Source: Streptomyces sp. CNH099 (GTDB lineage: Bacteria > Actinomycetota > Actinomycetes > Streptomycetales > Streptomycetaceae). From it: a stretch of DNA of 64,000 nt. The notes below the pieces were generated by a model. That model had not been told where the DNA came from. It did no database searches and saw nothing but the letters and a program-made list of their open reading frames with translations. The stretch lies in the NCBI GenBank assembly GCA_000514715.1, contig AZWL01000011.1:36505-100504 (forward strand). The letters run 5' to 3'. Numbering within the stretch: the first letter of the stretch is position 1; every line of letters begins with the position of its first letter. The translations under genes were made by a program, and so were the position numbers. This document shows, piece after piece, positions 41,056 to 50,592 of this stretch.

Positions 41056-44000
41056 GTGGAGACCGCCCCGCCGCAGGTGCACGGCAGCCCGGACGCCCTG
41101 GCGGCCGGCACGTACGAGGTGCTGCGCGACCGGCTGCGCACCGCCGCCGAGGAACTGGCCCGCCGGGCGGAGACGCTCAACGCCCGCCGCGTCGCGGTGT
41201 TCGGCGGCGCCGAGGCGCGGCTCGCCGGCACCGAGCGCATCCGGACCGAGCACAACTGCGTGCCCCGCGACATCGTGCAGATCGGCGGCGTGCTGCTGTT
41301 CGGCTACAACGTCCACCTCGGCCTCAAGCCCGAGACCGACGTCGCCGACGTGTTCTCGCTGCAGCACTTCGAGTTCGCCGACGAAGCCGGGAAGAGCGCG
41401 GACGGGGACGAGGACGGGGACGGGGGCGCCGGGCAGGGCGGCCACGACGGGCAGGGCGGGGGCGGCGCGGACGGTGCGGCGATACGGTTCCGCCCCGCGT
41501 CCCAGGACGCCGTGCCCGGCCTGCTCGACGACCCCGCCTTCCGCCGGGACTTCGCCGAGCTGTACCGCTACTACCGCGAGACCCAGCTCCTCCAGCTGCG
41601 GCTGGCCGGCTCCCATCTGCTCGCCGTCTTCCAGACGGGGAACGCGCTCACCGACATCCGGGTGCTGCGCTGGCGCGTCGCCCCGGACGGCGCCGTCGCC
41701 TACGTCGACAACCGCGGCGAGCGCGACCACGTCTTCCCGCCCGCCCACGACTTCGAGTGGACGGCCACCACCCGCGCCGACCACGTGCAGGGCCGCCACC
41801 CGCACGTCTCCGTCCGCGGCCTGGTCTTCGTCGAGTGCGTCGGCGGCACCCTCACCCTCAAGGCCGAAGACAGCACCGACACCGGTGAGGGCATCTACAG
41901 CGAGCCCGTGGACGAACCGCTGCAGTCGCTCGCGGACGCCGAGATCGACTACGCCCTCGTCGGCCCCCTGGTCCTGCTGCGGATCCTCCCGTACAACGAG
42001 AAGACCCGCCGCCACCTGGTCTACAACACCCGCTCCAGGGAGGTCGTCCGGCTCGACGGCCTCGGCCGGGCCCGCCGGCTGCCGGAGGAGCAGGGCGTCA
42101 TCTTCCCCGGCGGCTACTACCTCGCCGACGTCCCCGCGGGCAGCGCCGCGCGGACCTTCGACACCGACACGAAGGACCTCGAATACCAGGGCGTCGTCCA
42201 CTCCCCGAACGGCGAGGACGTCCTCTACGTCTTCCACGCCCGCGCCGAGGGCCGCACCCTGCTGCTGCCGTACAACGTCATCCGCAAGGACGTCGCCACC
42301 CTGTGGCAGACGCACGGCTGGTCGCTCTTCGAGGACGGCACGATGATCGTCCTGCGGACGGCGGCCGGCGGCGAGCCGACCCGCGTGCACCCCGTGCAGG
42401 TGTGGCGCACCCCGTACGTGTCGGACGCGCACGCCGCCGCCCAGCCCGCCGGCACCGGGCCGCTGGCCCGGATCGGCAACGCCGAACTCGTGCGGGGGAT
42501 CTCCGACTGCCTGTCGGTGGCGCGGATGGCCGACGAGATGGAGCCCAGCCGCGCCGTCTTCGAGGCCATCGTCGCCGCCGCCGACCGCGTCGCCGACCAC
42601 CACCACTGGCTGGGCGAGCCGGCCATTGGGGGTACCCCCGCCAGTGAGGGTGCAGCCGGTGGGGGAGGGGGTACCCCCGCCAGTGAGGGTGCAGCCGGTG
42701 GGGGAGGGGACCTCGCCGCGCCGCTGGAGTCGGTCCGTACCACCGCCGAGCAGGTCATCGACGAGTTCGAGCGGGTCGAGGAGCTGCGCGCCCAGGCCGC
42801 CGCGGCCGTCGACGAGGCCGCCGCGCGGATCACCGGCCAGGTGCGCCGGGCCCGGGGCACCGCGCCGGACACCGCCGACGGCTGGGTGACCCAGATCGCC
42901 GGGCTCCGCCGCTCCCAGGGCCGGCTGGAGACGCTGCGCGAGCAGCGCTACGCCGACCTCGGCCGCATCGACGAACTCGACGCGCAGCTGGCGGAGTCGC
43001 TGGCGGCCGCCGGCCGCCGCGCGGTGGCGTTCCTGAGCGAGGAGACCGCCTTCGACGCCGCCCGCTCGACCGCCGACGAGCTGGCCGCCGAGGCCGGTGC
43101 GGTGGCGACGGCCGCGGCGGCGGAGCCGGTCGCCGGGCGCATCGACGAGCAGGCCGCGGCGCTGCAGGCGGTCACCGAGGTGATCGGCACGCTCGACCTC
43201 GCCGACGCGACGCTGCGGACGTCCATCCTCGCCCGCATCGGCGAGGTGCTCGGCGCCGTCAACCGGGCCCGTGCGCGGCTCGACGGCCGCCGCCGGGAGC
43301 TGCGGGAGCGGGAGGGCAGCGCCGAGTTCGCCGCCGAGTTCGCGCTGCTGGGGCAGGCGGTGACCGGCGGGCTGGCCGCGGCCGGCACGCCGGAGGACTG
43401 CGACGAGCAGCTGGGCCGGCTCATGCTGCGGCTGGAGGACCTGGAGGCGAAGTTCGGTTCCGCGGAGGACTTCGCCGAGCAGATCGCCGCCCGCCGCGAG
43501 GAGGTCCACGAGGCGTTCTCCGCCCGCAAGCAGGCGCAGCTCGACGAGCGCGCCCGGCACGCCGACCGGCTGGCGCGGTCCGCCGAGCGGATCCTCGGCA
43601 CCGTCTCCCGCCGGACCGCCGCCCTGCGGAGCGCGGACGACGTCCACACCTTCTTCGCCTCCGACCCGCTGGTGGCCAAGGTCCGTACCACCGCCGCGGA
43701 GCTGCGCACCCTCGGCGACACCGTACGCGCCGAGGAGCTGGAGGGCCGGCTCAAGGCCGCGCGCCAGGAGGCGGTACGCGCCCTGCGCGACCGCGCCGAC
43801 CTCTACGACGACGGGCAGGGCACGCTGCGCCTGGGCCGGCACCGGTTCGCCGTCAACTCCCGGCCGGCCGAGCTGACGCTCGTGCCGCAGGACGGGGAGC
43901 CGGTGTTCGTGATCACCGGCACCGACTACCGGGCGCCGGTGGCCGACCCCGGCTTCGCGGACACCCGCGACTTCTGGGACCAGCCGCTGGTCTCCGAGTC

Positions 44001-46107
44001 GCCCGCGGTCTACCGCGGCGAGTACCTGGCGGCGCGGCTGCTCGCCGGGACCCCGGCGGCGGAGCTGGCGGCGGCGGCCGCCGGTGACGGCAGCGGGGGT
44101 GACGGGGTCGACGGCCTGGCGGAGCTGGCGCGGCAGGCCGCCGCGGCGGCGTACGACGAGGGGTACGACCGCGGCGTGCACGACCGGGACGCGGCCGCGA
44201 TCCTCGGCGCGCTGCTGCGGCTGCGCGACGAGTGCGGGCTGCTGCGGTTCACCCCGGAGGTGCGGGCCGCGGCGCAGCTGTTCTGGGCGTACGGGACGGG
44301 GGTCGAGGAGCGCGCCGGGTGGTCGACGCGCGCCCGGTCGCTGGCGCGCGCCCGGGCGGCGTTCGGGCCCGGCCGCACCGACGGCACCGTGGCGGAGCTG
44401 TCGGCCGAACTGGCGGCCCGGGCGGCGGAGTTCCACACCGCGGCGGGACTGCCCCTGCCGGGCGCCCGGGCCCGCGCCGACGTCGGCGCGTACCTCTTCG
44501 AGGAGCTGGCCGCCGCGGACCCGCCCGCGTTCGTCACCGGCCCCGCCGCCCGCGCCCTGCGCACCGGCTTCCGGGAGGCGCTCGGCCCGGGCGGCGCCAA
44601 GGACTACGCGCGCGACCTCGACGCCCTCGCCGGCGACGTCGCCGCCCGGCACCAGCTCGCCGCCGCCTGGCTCGGCGCGTACGCGGCCGGCCCGGGCGCC
44701 GACGCCGCCGGCCTCGCGGAGGCCGTCGCCGTGGAGGTCACCGGCGCCGCCCTCGCCCGGCAGGACTCCGGCGCCGGCACCGAGACGGCCGTCGAGGGGC
44801 TGCTCGGCAGCCACCGCCGCATCGACGGCGGGCGACTCGTGGTGCGCCTCGACGAGTTCCTCGCCCGCACCGCCGAGTTCAGCGACGTACGGGTCCCGGC
44901 CTACCGGGCGTACCTGCGGCGGCGCACCGCGCTCGTCGGCGCCGAGCGCGAGCGGCGGCGCCTGGACACGTACCGGCCGCAGGTCATGTCGACGTTCGTC
45001 CGCAACCGGCTCCTCGACGAGGTGTACCTGCCGCTGATCGGCGACAACCTCGCCAAGCAGCTCGGCACCGCCGGCGGCGAGTCCGGTGCCCGCCGCACCG
45101 ACAGCCAGGGCCTGCTGCTCCTGCTCTCCCCGCCCGGCTACGGCAAGACGTCGCTGATGGAGTACGTCGCCGCCCGGCTCGGCCTGGTCTTCGTCAAGGT
45201 CGACGGCCCGGCGCTGGGCACCGGCACCACCTCCCTCGACCCGGCGGCCGCCCCGGACGCGGGCGCCCGCCGGGAGGTCGAGAAGATCAACTTCGCCCTC
45301 GCCATGGGCAACAACACCCTGCTGTACCTCGACGACATCCAGCACACGTCGCCGGAGCTGCTGCAGCGGTTCGTCTCGCTGTGCGACGCGCAGCGCCGCA
45401 TGGAGGGCGTGTGGGACGGCTCCTCGCGCGTCTTCGACCTGCGTGGCAAGCGGTTCGCGGTGTGCATGGCCGGCAACCCGTTCACCGAGTCCGGGGCCCG
45501 CTTCCAGGTGCCCGACATGCTCGCCAACCGCGCCGACGTGTGGAACCTCGGCGACGTCCTGTCCGGCAGGGAGCAGCTGTTCGCCCTCAGCCACATCGAG
45601 AACGCCCTCACCTCCAACCCCGTCCTCGCGCCGCTCGCCTCCCGCGAACGCGCCGACACCGACCTGCTGGTCCGCCTCGCCCGCGGCGACGCCGACGCCC
45701 GCGCCGACCGCCTCGCCCACCCGTACGCCACGGCCGAACTGGACCAGGTCCTCGGCGTGCTGCGCAGGCTGCTGCACGTCCGCGAGACGGTGCTCAAGGT
45801 CAACGCGGCCTACATCGCCTCCGCGGCGCAGTCCGACGCCGCCCGCACCGAGCCGCCGTTCAAGCTGCAGGGCTCGTACCGGAACACCAACAGGCTCGCC
45901 GAGCGGATCATGCCGGTGATGAACGACGACGAGGTGGAGGCGCTGATCGACGACCACTACCTGGGCGAGGCGCAGACGCTGGCCCAGGGCGCGGAGGCGA
46001 ACCTGCTGAAGCTCGCCGAGCTGCGCGGCCGGCTGACGGGGCCGCAGGCGGAACGCTGGGAGGCGGTGAAGGCGGCCTACGCCGCGACCCGCCCCGGGGG
46101 ACGGTGA
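41056..46107 (+). CDS. Giant coiled-coil AAA ATPase, DUF3686-like (DNA-repair-ATPase family)
   Basis: This is a protein of about 1683 residues. The GTG at 41056 has a good binding site (GGAGG); an in-frame GTG at 41044 does not. The N-terminal ~520 residues resemble the DUF3686 region (RIRTEHNCVPRDIVQIGGVL, then LFGYNVHLGL; HDFEWTATTRADHVQGRHPH). A 26-residue Gly-rich repeat linker and coiled coils (~560-900) follow. The C-terminal AAA module has Walker A SPPGYGKT near residue 1357, Walker B LLYLDD near 1424 and downstream arginines. Such proteins are annotated as DNA-repair ATPases mainly from similarity, and are often encoded with flotillins. Whether this one handles DNA, membranes or proteins is unknown. 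Confidence 0.85.
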   Translation: METAPPQVHGSPDALAAGTYEVLRDRLRTAAEELARRAETLNARRVAVFGGAEARLAGTERIRTEHNCVPRDIVQIGGVLLFGYNVHLGLKPETDVADVFSLQHFEFADEAGKSADGDEDGDGGAGQGGHDGQGGGGADGAAIRFRPASQDAVPGLLDDPAFRRDFAELYRYYRETQLLQLRLAGSHLLAVFQTGNALTDIRVLRWRVAPDGAVAYVDNRGERDHVFPPAHDFEWTATTRADHVQGRHPHVSVRGLVFVECVGGTLTLKAEDSTDTGEGIYSEPVDEPLQSLADAEIDYALVGPLVLLRILPYNEKTRRHLVYNTRSREVVRLDGLGRARRLPEEQGVIFPGGYYLADVPAGSAARTFDTDTKDLEYQGVVHSPNGEDVLYVFHARAEGRTLLLPYNVIRKDVATLWQTHGWSLFEDGTMIVLRTAAGGEPTRVHPVQVWRTPYVSDAHAAAQPAGTGPLARIGNAELVRGISDCLSVARMADEMEPSRAVFEAIVAAADRVADHHHWLGEPAIGGTPASEGAAGGGGGTPASEGAAGGGGDLAAPLESVRTTAEQVIDEFERVEELRAQAAAAVDEAAARITGQVRRARGTAPDTADGWVTQIAGLRRSQGRLETLREQRYADLGRIDELDAQLAESLAAAGRRAVAFLSEETAFDAARSTADELAAEAGAVATAAAAEPVAGRIDEQAAALQAVTEVIGTLDLADATLRTSILARIGEVLGAVNRARARLDGRRRELREREGSAEFAAEFALLGQAVTGGLAAAGTPEDCDEQLGRLMLRLEDLEAKFGSAEDFAEQIAARREEVHEAFSARKQAQLDERARHADRLARSAERILGTVSRRTAALRSADDVHTFFASDPLVAKVRTTAAELRTLGDTVRAEELEGRLKAARQEAVRALRDRADLYDDGQGTLRLGRHRFAVNSRPAELTLVPQDGEPVFVITGTDYRAPVADPGFADTRDFWDQPLVSESPAVYRGEYLAARLLAGTPAAELAAAAAGDGSGGDGVDGLAELARQAAAAAYDEGYDRGVHDRDAAAILGALLRLRDECGLLRFTPEVRAAAQLFWAYGTGVEERAGWSTRARSLARARAAFGPGRTDGTVAELSAELAARAAEFHTAAGLPLPGARARADVGAYLFEELAAADPPAFVTGPAARALRTGFREALGPGGAKDYARDLDALAGDVAARHQLAAAWLGAYAAGPGADAAGLAEAVAVEVTGAALARQDSGAGTETAVEGLLGSHRRIDGGRLVVRLDEFLARTAEFSDVRVPAYRAYLRRRTALVGAERERRRLDTYRPQVMSTFVRNRLLDEVYLPLIGDNLAKQLGTAGGESGARRTDSQGLLLLLSPPGYGKTSLMEYVAARLGLVFVKVDGPALGTGTTSLDPAAAPDAGARREVEKINFALAMGNNTLLYLDDIQHTSPELLQRFVSLCDAQRRMEGVWDGSSRVFDLRGKRFAVCMAGNPFTESGARFQVPDMLANRADVWNLGDVLSGREQLFALSHIENALTSNPVLAPLASRERADTDLLVRLARGDADARADRLAHPYATAELDQVLGVLRRLLHVRETVLKVNAAYIASAAQSDAARTEPPFKLQGSYRNTNRLAERIMPVMNDDEVEALIDDHYLGEAQTLAQGAEANLLKLAELRGRLTGPQAERWEAVKAAYAATRPGGR
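42631..42708. repeat. 39-bp in-frame tandem duplication with GGGGGTACCCCC palindrome
   Basis: Two exact 39-bp units (42631-42669, 42670-42708) encode a duplicated GGTPASEGAAGGG linker inside the ATPase. Each junction contains the palindrome GGGGGTACCCCC. The motif looks like short palindromic elements scattered in Streptomyces genomes. Confidence 0.88.
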
Positions 46108-46149
46108 GCGGGGCTGGTGGATTCGGGGACGCGACCCTACGGTGCACGA

Positions 46150-46971
46150 GTGGACGACACGAAACAGGGCGACGGACAGCCGGGGCCGGGGGACGAGGTC
46201 CCGCTGGACTTCCCCCGGGCCTGGGCCGAGTTCGCCGACCCCGCCGACGACGAGCAGGTCTTCCGCTGCGACCTGACGTGGCTGACGTCCCGCTGGTCGT
46301 GCATCTTCGGCAACGGCTGCCAGGGCATGCTGGCGGGACGCCCCGACGACGGCTGCTGCACCCTCGGCGCGCACTTCTCCGACGAGGACGACGAGGAGCG
46401 CGTACGCCGCCACGCCCGGCGGCTCACCCCGGAGATATGGCAGCACCACGCGGAGGGCACGGGCCCGGAGGGTTTCACCGAGCCCGACCCGTACGCCGAG
46501 GAGGAGGACAAGCACAAGACCCGGCGCGTCGACGGCGCCTGCATCTTCCACAACCGGCCCGGCTTCCCGGGCGGTGCGGGCTGTGCGCTGCACCTGCTGG
46601 CGCTGCGGGAGGGCCGGGAGCCGCTGGAGACCAAGCCGGACGTGTGCTGGCAGCTGCCGGTGCGGTGGACGCACGAGTGGGTGACGCGGCCGGACGACAC
46701 GCAGGTGCTGGTGGTCTCGATCGGCGAGTACGATCGCCGCGGCTGGGGCCCGGGCGGGCACGACCTGCACTGGTGGTGCACGTCGGCGCCCTCGGCGCAC
46801 GGCGCCGGCGAGCCGGTGTACGTGTCGTACCGGCCGGAGCTGGTGGCGCTGATGGGGCAGAAGGCCTACGACGTGCTGGCGCGGCTCTGCGAGGAGCGCG
46901 TCGCCGGCCCGCGGCACGGCCTGCCCCTGGTCGCGCCGCACCCGGCGGATCCGGCGCACCAGGTCAGGTGA
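46150..46971 (+). CDS. Conserved Cys-rich actinobacterial protein, possibly metal-binding
   Basis: This is a 273-residue protein if begun at GTG 46150, which follows a TACGGT -10-like hexamer by six bases and may be leaderless; GTG 46117 would add 11 residues. Conserved Cys groups are visible: [44 protein letters not shown] and [10 protein letters not shown]. The pattern resembles YkgJ/DUF3109-type proteins that bind zinc or an Fe-S centre. No signal peptide or membrane segment is present. It converges on the exporter operon, overlapping its last gene by eight bases. The biochemical role is unknown. Confidence 0.72.
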   Translation: MDDTKQGDGQPGPGDEVPLDFPRAWAEFADPADDEQVFRCDLTWLTSRWSCIFGNGCQGMLAGRPDDGCCTLGAHFSDEDDEERVRRHARRLTPEIWQHHAEGTGPEGFTEPDPYAEEEDKHKTRRVDGACIFHNRPGFPGGAGCALHLLALREGREPLETKPDVCWQLPVRWTHEWVTRPDDTQVLVVSIGEYDRRGWGPGGHDLHWWCTSAPSAHGAGEPVYVSYRPELVALMGQKAYDVLARLCEERVAGPRHGLPLVAPHPADPAHQVR

Positions 46972-47833
46972 GCAGCGAACCGCCCCTGCGGGCACGGTTG
47001 AACAGCAGCCGGTACGCCACCAGGCTCAGCACGAGCCAGCACAGCCCGGCGAGCGCCGCGCGCCCGGCGGCGTGCGCCGTGGGGCCGAGCCCCGCGTCCG
47101 ACTCCAGCAGGAGCAGAGCCGACAGCCCGTGGGTCACCGGGATGGTCTCCGCCACGGCCTGCACCGGGCCGGGCCAGAAGTGCACCGGGGTGATCGCGCC
47201 GCTGAGCACGGTGACGGCCATCGTGCCCAGCGCGCTCAGCAGGTTGTTCGCCATCGGCACCAGGAGCGCGACGGCGCCCAGCACCAGCGCCGTGCAGTAC
47301 GTGGCGAGCGTCGTCAGCAGCACCAGCAGCAGCACCAGCGGCACCTGCACCGCCGTCCACGACGCGCCGAAGAACGGCGAGAGGGCGAGCAGCACGATCG
47401 AGCTGCTCACCACCCCGGACACCGGCCAGCACAGGCTCCGGCCCAGGAAGAACCAGCCGGGCCGCACGGGGGAGGCGGCGAGCAGCGGCAGCGTACCCAG
47501 CAGGATGTCGCGTACGGTCGTGGAGATGCCCTGCATCGCCTGGAGCACGCCGACCAGCAGCGAGGCGCCGAGCACCACGTGCACCGCGTAGCCGGAGTCG
47601 CCGACGAGCGCGGCGAGCTGGCTGAAGAACAGCACCTGGCACAGCAGCCGGACCAGCCAGCCGCCGAGCCAGCTGCGCCACGTGTAGTAGGCGCGGAAGT
47701 CCTCGACGGTCACCACCGCGCCCTGGCGGACCGCGACCGCGGCCGCGCCGAGACGCCCCCAAGCCGCCTTGGCCGCCTTCCCCGTCCTCGGCGCCCTCAC
47801 CGCCCTCGCCTCCTCGGCCGGAGCCCCGGTCAC
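46964..47833 (-). CDS. ABC-2 type transporter permease (second permease)
   Basis: This 289-residue membrane protein starts at a GTG overlapping the stop of the other permease (GTGA). After a basic N-terminus ([20 protein letters not shown]) it has six hydrophobic segments, including [20 protein letters not shown] and the ABC-2 region [20 protein letters not shown]. It forms the heteromeric transmembrane part of an exporter with the permease at 48639 and the ATPase at 49592. The substrate is unknown; drug or lipid export is common for this type. Confidence 0.9.
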   Translation of the reverse strand: MTGAPAEEARAVRAPRTGKAAKAAWGRLGAAAVAVRQGAVVTVEDFRAYYTWRSWLGGWLVRLLCQVLFFSQLAALVGDSGYAVHVVLGASLLVGVLQAMQGISTTVRDILLGTLPLLAASPVRPGWFFLGRSLCWPVSGVVSSSIVLLALSPFFGASWTAVQVPLVLLLVLLTTLATYCTALVLGAVALLVPMANNLLSALGTMAVTVLSGAITPVHFWPGPVQAVAETIPVTHGLSALLLLESDAGLGPTAHAAGRAALAGLCWLVLSLVAYRLLFNRARRGGSLLT

Positions 47834-48639
47834 TGCCCACCGGCCAGTACGCCCGACGCCCGCGCGCGGCCGAGGTGCCGCGTCAGCGCCACGACGCCGA
47901 CACCCACCATCACCGCGCCGAGCAGCAGCATCGCCCCGAGCCGCGGCACGGCGTGGGCCACCGGCCCCGGCTCGGTGGCGTCGCGCAGCAGCTCCGCCGC
48001 CCACGCCAGGTAGCTCAGCCGACTGGCCGCCTCCAGCGGACCGGGCAGCTCCGCGGCGGGGACCACCACCCCGCTCAGCAGGAATACCGGGTAGACCAGC
48101 GCGTTGCCCAGGGCGTAGGCGCTCGGCCGGGTCACGAACAGCGCCGAGAGGGCGGTGGTGGCCGCCGCCGTGCCCGCCGCCGTCAGCAGCAGCGCGGCGG
48201 CGAACACCAGCGGATGCGGCACCGGCGTCCAGTAGCCGAAGACGCCGCCGGCCACCAGCACCGCCAGCCCGAAGGACGGCATGGCCAGCAGCATGCAGCC
48301 GCAGAGCCGGCCGAAGACCAGCAGCGGGAAGGAGGCGGGGGCGGCGACCAGCGACTCCATCCGGCCGTCCTCCTTGTCCTCGATCACCAGGCCGGTGGCG
48401 AAGATCAGCGCGGTGGTCCACATCGTCATCAGCGTCGCCGCCACCACGGCGTACGCGTTGAGGTCGGCGCGGCCGGCGAACTCCATCGCCGACATCAGCA
48501 CCAGCGTCTGGAAGGGCGCGAGCGCCAGCGCCTGGTACGTGTCGACCTCCCGCGCCATCGACACGAGCTGGAAGCGCAACCCGGACGCGAAGCCCGACAC
48601 CGCGGAGCCCCGCCGGGCCGCCTCCGGCGTCGCCGTCAC
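47830..48639 (-). CDS. ABC-2 type transporter permease (first permease)
   Basis: This 269-residue polytopic protein starts at a GTG overlapping the ATPase stop. It has six predicted helices, among them AYAVVAATLMTMWTTALIFA and LVFAAALLLTAAGTAAATTA. The segment LVIEDKEDGRMESLVAAPAS before helix three and VYPVFLLSGVVVPAAELP are typical of ABC-2 subfamily permeases. It is co-translated with its neighbours in a three-gene exporter operon. Confidence 0.9.
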   Translation of the reverse strand: MTATPEAARRGSAVSGFASGLRFQLVSMAREVDTYQALALAPFQTLVLMSAMEFAGRADLNAYAVVAATLMTMWTTALIFATGLVIEDKEDGRMESLVAAPASFPLLVFGRLCGCMLLAMPSFGLAVLVAGGVFGYWTPVPHPLVFAAALLLTAAGTAAATTALSALFVTRPSAYALGNALVYPVFLLSGVVVPAAELPGPLEAASRLSYLAWAAELLRDATEPGPVAHAVPRLGAMLLLGAVMVGVGVVALTRHLGRARASGVLAGGQ

Positions 48640-49592
48640 CCGCCGACCGCCATGCCGCGGCCACCGACGAGGTGGAGGTATACCTCCTCCAGGGAGGGCC
48701 GGGTGCGCGCGATGTCGGTGATGCCCTCCTCGACGAGCAGCAGCAGCACGGCGCGGACCGCCTCGGGGGTCTCCGTCTCGATCCGGGTGGTGTCCCCGTC
48801 GACCGCGGTCACCGCCGCCACCGCCGGCAGCGCCGCGACCCGCGCACGCAGCGCGGCGGGCAGGGCGCGTACCTCCAGCCGCTCGTGCGAGGAGACGACG
48901 TCGCCGACCGCCTCCGGGCTCGCGGTCAGCGTCAGCCTTCCGTTGTCGAGGAACGAGACGCGGTCGCTGAGCGCGGCGGCCTCGGCCATGTCGTGCGTCG
49001 TCAGCAGGACGGTGTGCCCACCCGTGCGCAACTCCCGCACCAGCTCGCGGAAGTCGTGGGCGGCGACCGGGTCCATGCCCACGGTCGGCTCGTCCAGGAG
49101 CAGCACACCGGGATCGCAGACCAGCCCGCGCGCGAGGTGCAGGCGCTGCTTCATCCCGCGCGAGTACGTCTGGACCCGCTCCTCGGCGCGCTCGGACAGC
49201 CCCATCCGCTCCAGCAGCTCCGCGACCCGCACGCGGCGGGCCCTGCGGCGCAGCCCGTAGAGCGACGCCCACATGTCCAGGTTCTGCCGCCCGGTGAGCC
49301 GCGGGTAGAGTCCGCGGTCCCCGCCGAAGACGATCCCGATCAGCCGCTTGACCTCCTCGGCCTGCCGCACCACGTCCCGGCCGAGGACGGCGGCCTCACC
49401 CGACGACGGCAGCAGGACCGTGGACAGGACGCGGCACAGGGTCGTCTTGCCCGCGCCGTTCGGGCCGAGCAGCCCGTGGACCTCGCCCCGCGGAACCGTC
49501 AGGGCCACGGAGTCCAGCGCACGCAACTCCGGCTTGCCCTTGCGCCGGTAGAGCCGGGTCAGCTCCCGGACCTCGATCGCGCTGCCGGTCAC
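48636..49592 (-). CDS. ABC transporter ATP-binding protein
   Basis: This 318-residue ATPase (GTG at 49592, overlapping the acetyltransferase stop by four bases) has Walker A GPNGAGKTT, signature YSRGMKQRLHLARGL, Walker B VLLLDEPTVGMDP and switch His in TTHDMAEAAAL. The C-terminal ~90 residues (HERLEVRALPAALRARVAAL) are the usual extension of drug-type ABC-2 ATPases. It energises the two permeases downstream. The signature reads YSRGMKQ rather than the canonical LSGGQ, as in many ABC-2 exporters. Confidence 0.92.
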   Translation of the reverse strand: MTGSAIEVRELTRLYRRKGKPELRALDSVALTVPRGEVHGLLGPNGAGKTTLCRVLSTVLLPSSGEAAVLGRDVVRQAEEVKRLIGIVFGGDRGLYPRLTGRQNLDMWASLYGLRRRARRVRVAELLERMGLSERAEERVQTYSRGMKQRLHLARGLVCDPGVLLLDEPTVGMDPVAAHDFRELVRELRTGGHTVLLTTHDMAEAAALSDRVSFLDNGRLTLTASPEAVGDVVSSHERLEVRALPAALRARVAALPAVAAVTAVDGDTTRIETETPEAVRAVLLLLVEEGITDIARTRPSLEEVYLHLVGGRGMAVGG

Positions 49593-50167
49593 CGGTCGGC
49601 CAGCTGCGCGGCGCCCGCGAGGTCCAGCACCATGATGCGGGACAGGGGCGCGTCGTCCGCCGGCCGCCAGTGGCCGACCCGGCGGTAGCCCCACGCGGCG
49701 TAGGCCGCCTGGGCCGGTGCGGCTTCCGGGTCGTCCCGTACCGCCAGCGTGACCCGCTCCACGCCCAGCCCCTCCCGCAGCGCCGCGTGCAACCGCGCGG
49801 CCACTCCCCGCCGCCGCCAGCCGGCGCGTACCGAGAGTTCGATGACGGCCAGCGTGCGCTCACCGGTCTCCGCGGCGAACGCCGCCGGCACGTCCTCGTC
49901 CATCGCCTTCCACCAGCCGGCGTCCGGCGGCAGGGGGTAGCCGAAGGCGAAGCCGACGGGCAGACCGTCGCGGCGGGCCACGACGAGGCGGGCGCGGGGA
50001 ACCCGCACCTCCTGCGCGAAGCGGTCCACGAAGTCGGCGATCTCCTCCGGGCCTTCGCGGTACGGCGGTTCCGCGGAGGTCTCCTTGTAGATCGGCAGCA
50101 CGACATCGAGGTGCACGGCGCACTCGGCCTCTTCCCACCGCTCCACCGTGATCGGCGACTTGCCCAT
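49589..50167 (-). CDS. GNAT-family N-acetyltransferase
   Basis: This 192-residue acetyltransferase has VVARRDGLPVGFAFGYPLPP as central strands, the acetyl-CoA signature IELSVRAGWRRRGVAARLHA (R-x-x-G-x-A) and AYAAWGYRRVGHW near the end. It starts at ATG 50167 and overlaps the ABC ATPase gene by four bases, so it leads the exporter operon. Co-expression with an exporter suggests detoxification or tailoring of the exported compound, but no substrate can be named. Confidence 0.9.
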   Translation of the reverse strand: MGKSPITVERWEEAECAVHLDVVLPIYKETSAEPPYREGPEEIADFVDRFAQEVRVPRARLVVARRDGLPVGFAFGYPLPPDAGWWKAMDEDVPAAFAAETGERTLAVIELSVRAGWRRRGVAARLHAALREGLGVERVTLAVRDDPEAAPAQAAYAAWGYRRVGHWRPADDAPLSRIMVLDLAGAAQLADR

Positions 50168-50229
50168 CGATCCCCTTGCACCGGCCGGCCCCGGCCGAAG
50201 CCGGTCCCGATCCGAACTCGTCCGTGCGG

Positions 50230-50592
50230 TCAGCTCTTGCGGACACCGGCGCCGGAGCTGGTCTGCATCCTGGCCGGACGGGGCACAGAGCCGCTGGGGT
50301 TGCCCTTGTCGGCAGGGCGCGCCGGCCTGCGGTTACCGATGCTGGGGCCGTTCTTGGCAGTACGACGCAACGGCTCAACACCGGTCGCACCGCCCTTCTC
50401 CACAGGACGCGCCGGCTTGCGACCACCGATGCTGGGGCCGCTCTTGGCGGTACGACGCAACGGCTCAACACCGGTCGCACCGCCCTTCTCCACAGGACGC
50501 CCCCGCTTACGGCTACCGATGCTGGGGCCGTTCTTGGCGGTACGGCGCAGAGGGGCGTCGTGGTCTGTTTCGGGGCTCATGAGGGTGTTCAC
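50230..50592 (-). CDS. Small basic protein built of three 30-residue repeats
   Basis: This 120-residue protein starts at the GTG at 50592 (GGAAGG eight bases upstream; an in-frame upstream ATG lacks a site). After a short acidic start (VNTLMSPETDHDA) come three near-identical 30-residue units, PLRRTAKNGPSIGSRKRGRP with VEKGGATGVE, rich in Arg, Lys, Gly and Pro. The tail ends GSVPRPARMQTSSGAGVRKS. It has no signal peptide, Cys or aromatic residues and is predicted disordered. I do not recognise the family. Repeated units with a short leader-like start are reminiscent of multi-core precursor peptides, but no maturase is adjacent except possibly the amine oxidase. Confidence 0.7.
   Translation of the reverse strand: MNTLMSPETDHDAPLRRTAKNGPSIGSRKRGRPVEKGGATGVEPLRRTAKSGPSIGGRKPARPVEKGGATGVEPLRRTAKNGPSIGNRRPARPADKGNPSGSVPRPARMQTSSGAGVRKS
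50311..50550. repeat. Three 90-bp direct repeats
   Basis: Units begin at 50311, 50401 and 50491. Units two and one differ at only a few positions, and the third is shorter and more diverged. They lie wholly inside the coding sequence of the 120-residue repeat protein. Confidence 0.9.

Noticed and set aside
46117..46149. Upstream GTG start for the Cys-rich protein
   Set aside because: No binding site. The later GTG is placed correctly for a leaderless message after TACGGT, though the choice is not certain.
40894..46995. 2033-codon open frame antisense to the AAA ATPase
   Set aside because: Produced by the high GC third-position bias of the real plus-strand gene. It has repetitive His/Arg/Pro/Val-rich composition and no domains.
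50311..50550. Repeats considered as a CRISPR array
   Set aside because: Units are contiguous 90-bp in-frame coding repeats without spacers. The other repeats in the window (9, 18 and 39 bp) also lack spacers, and no cas genes are present.
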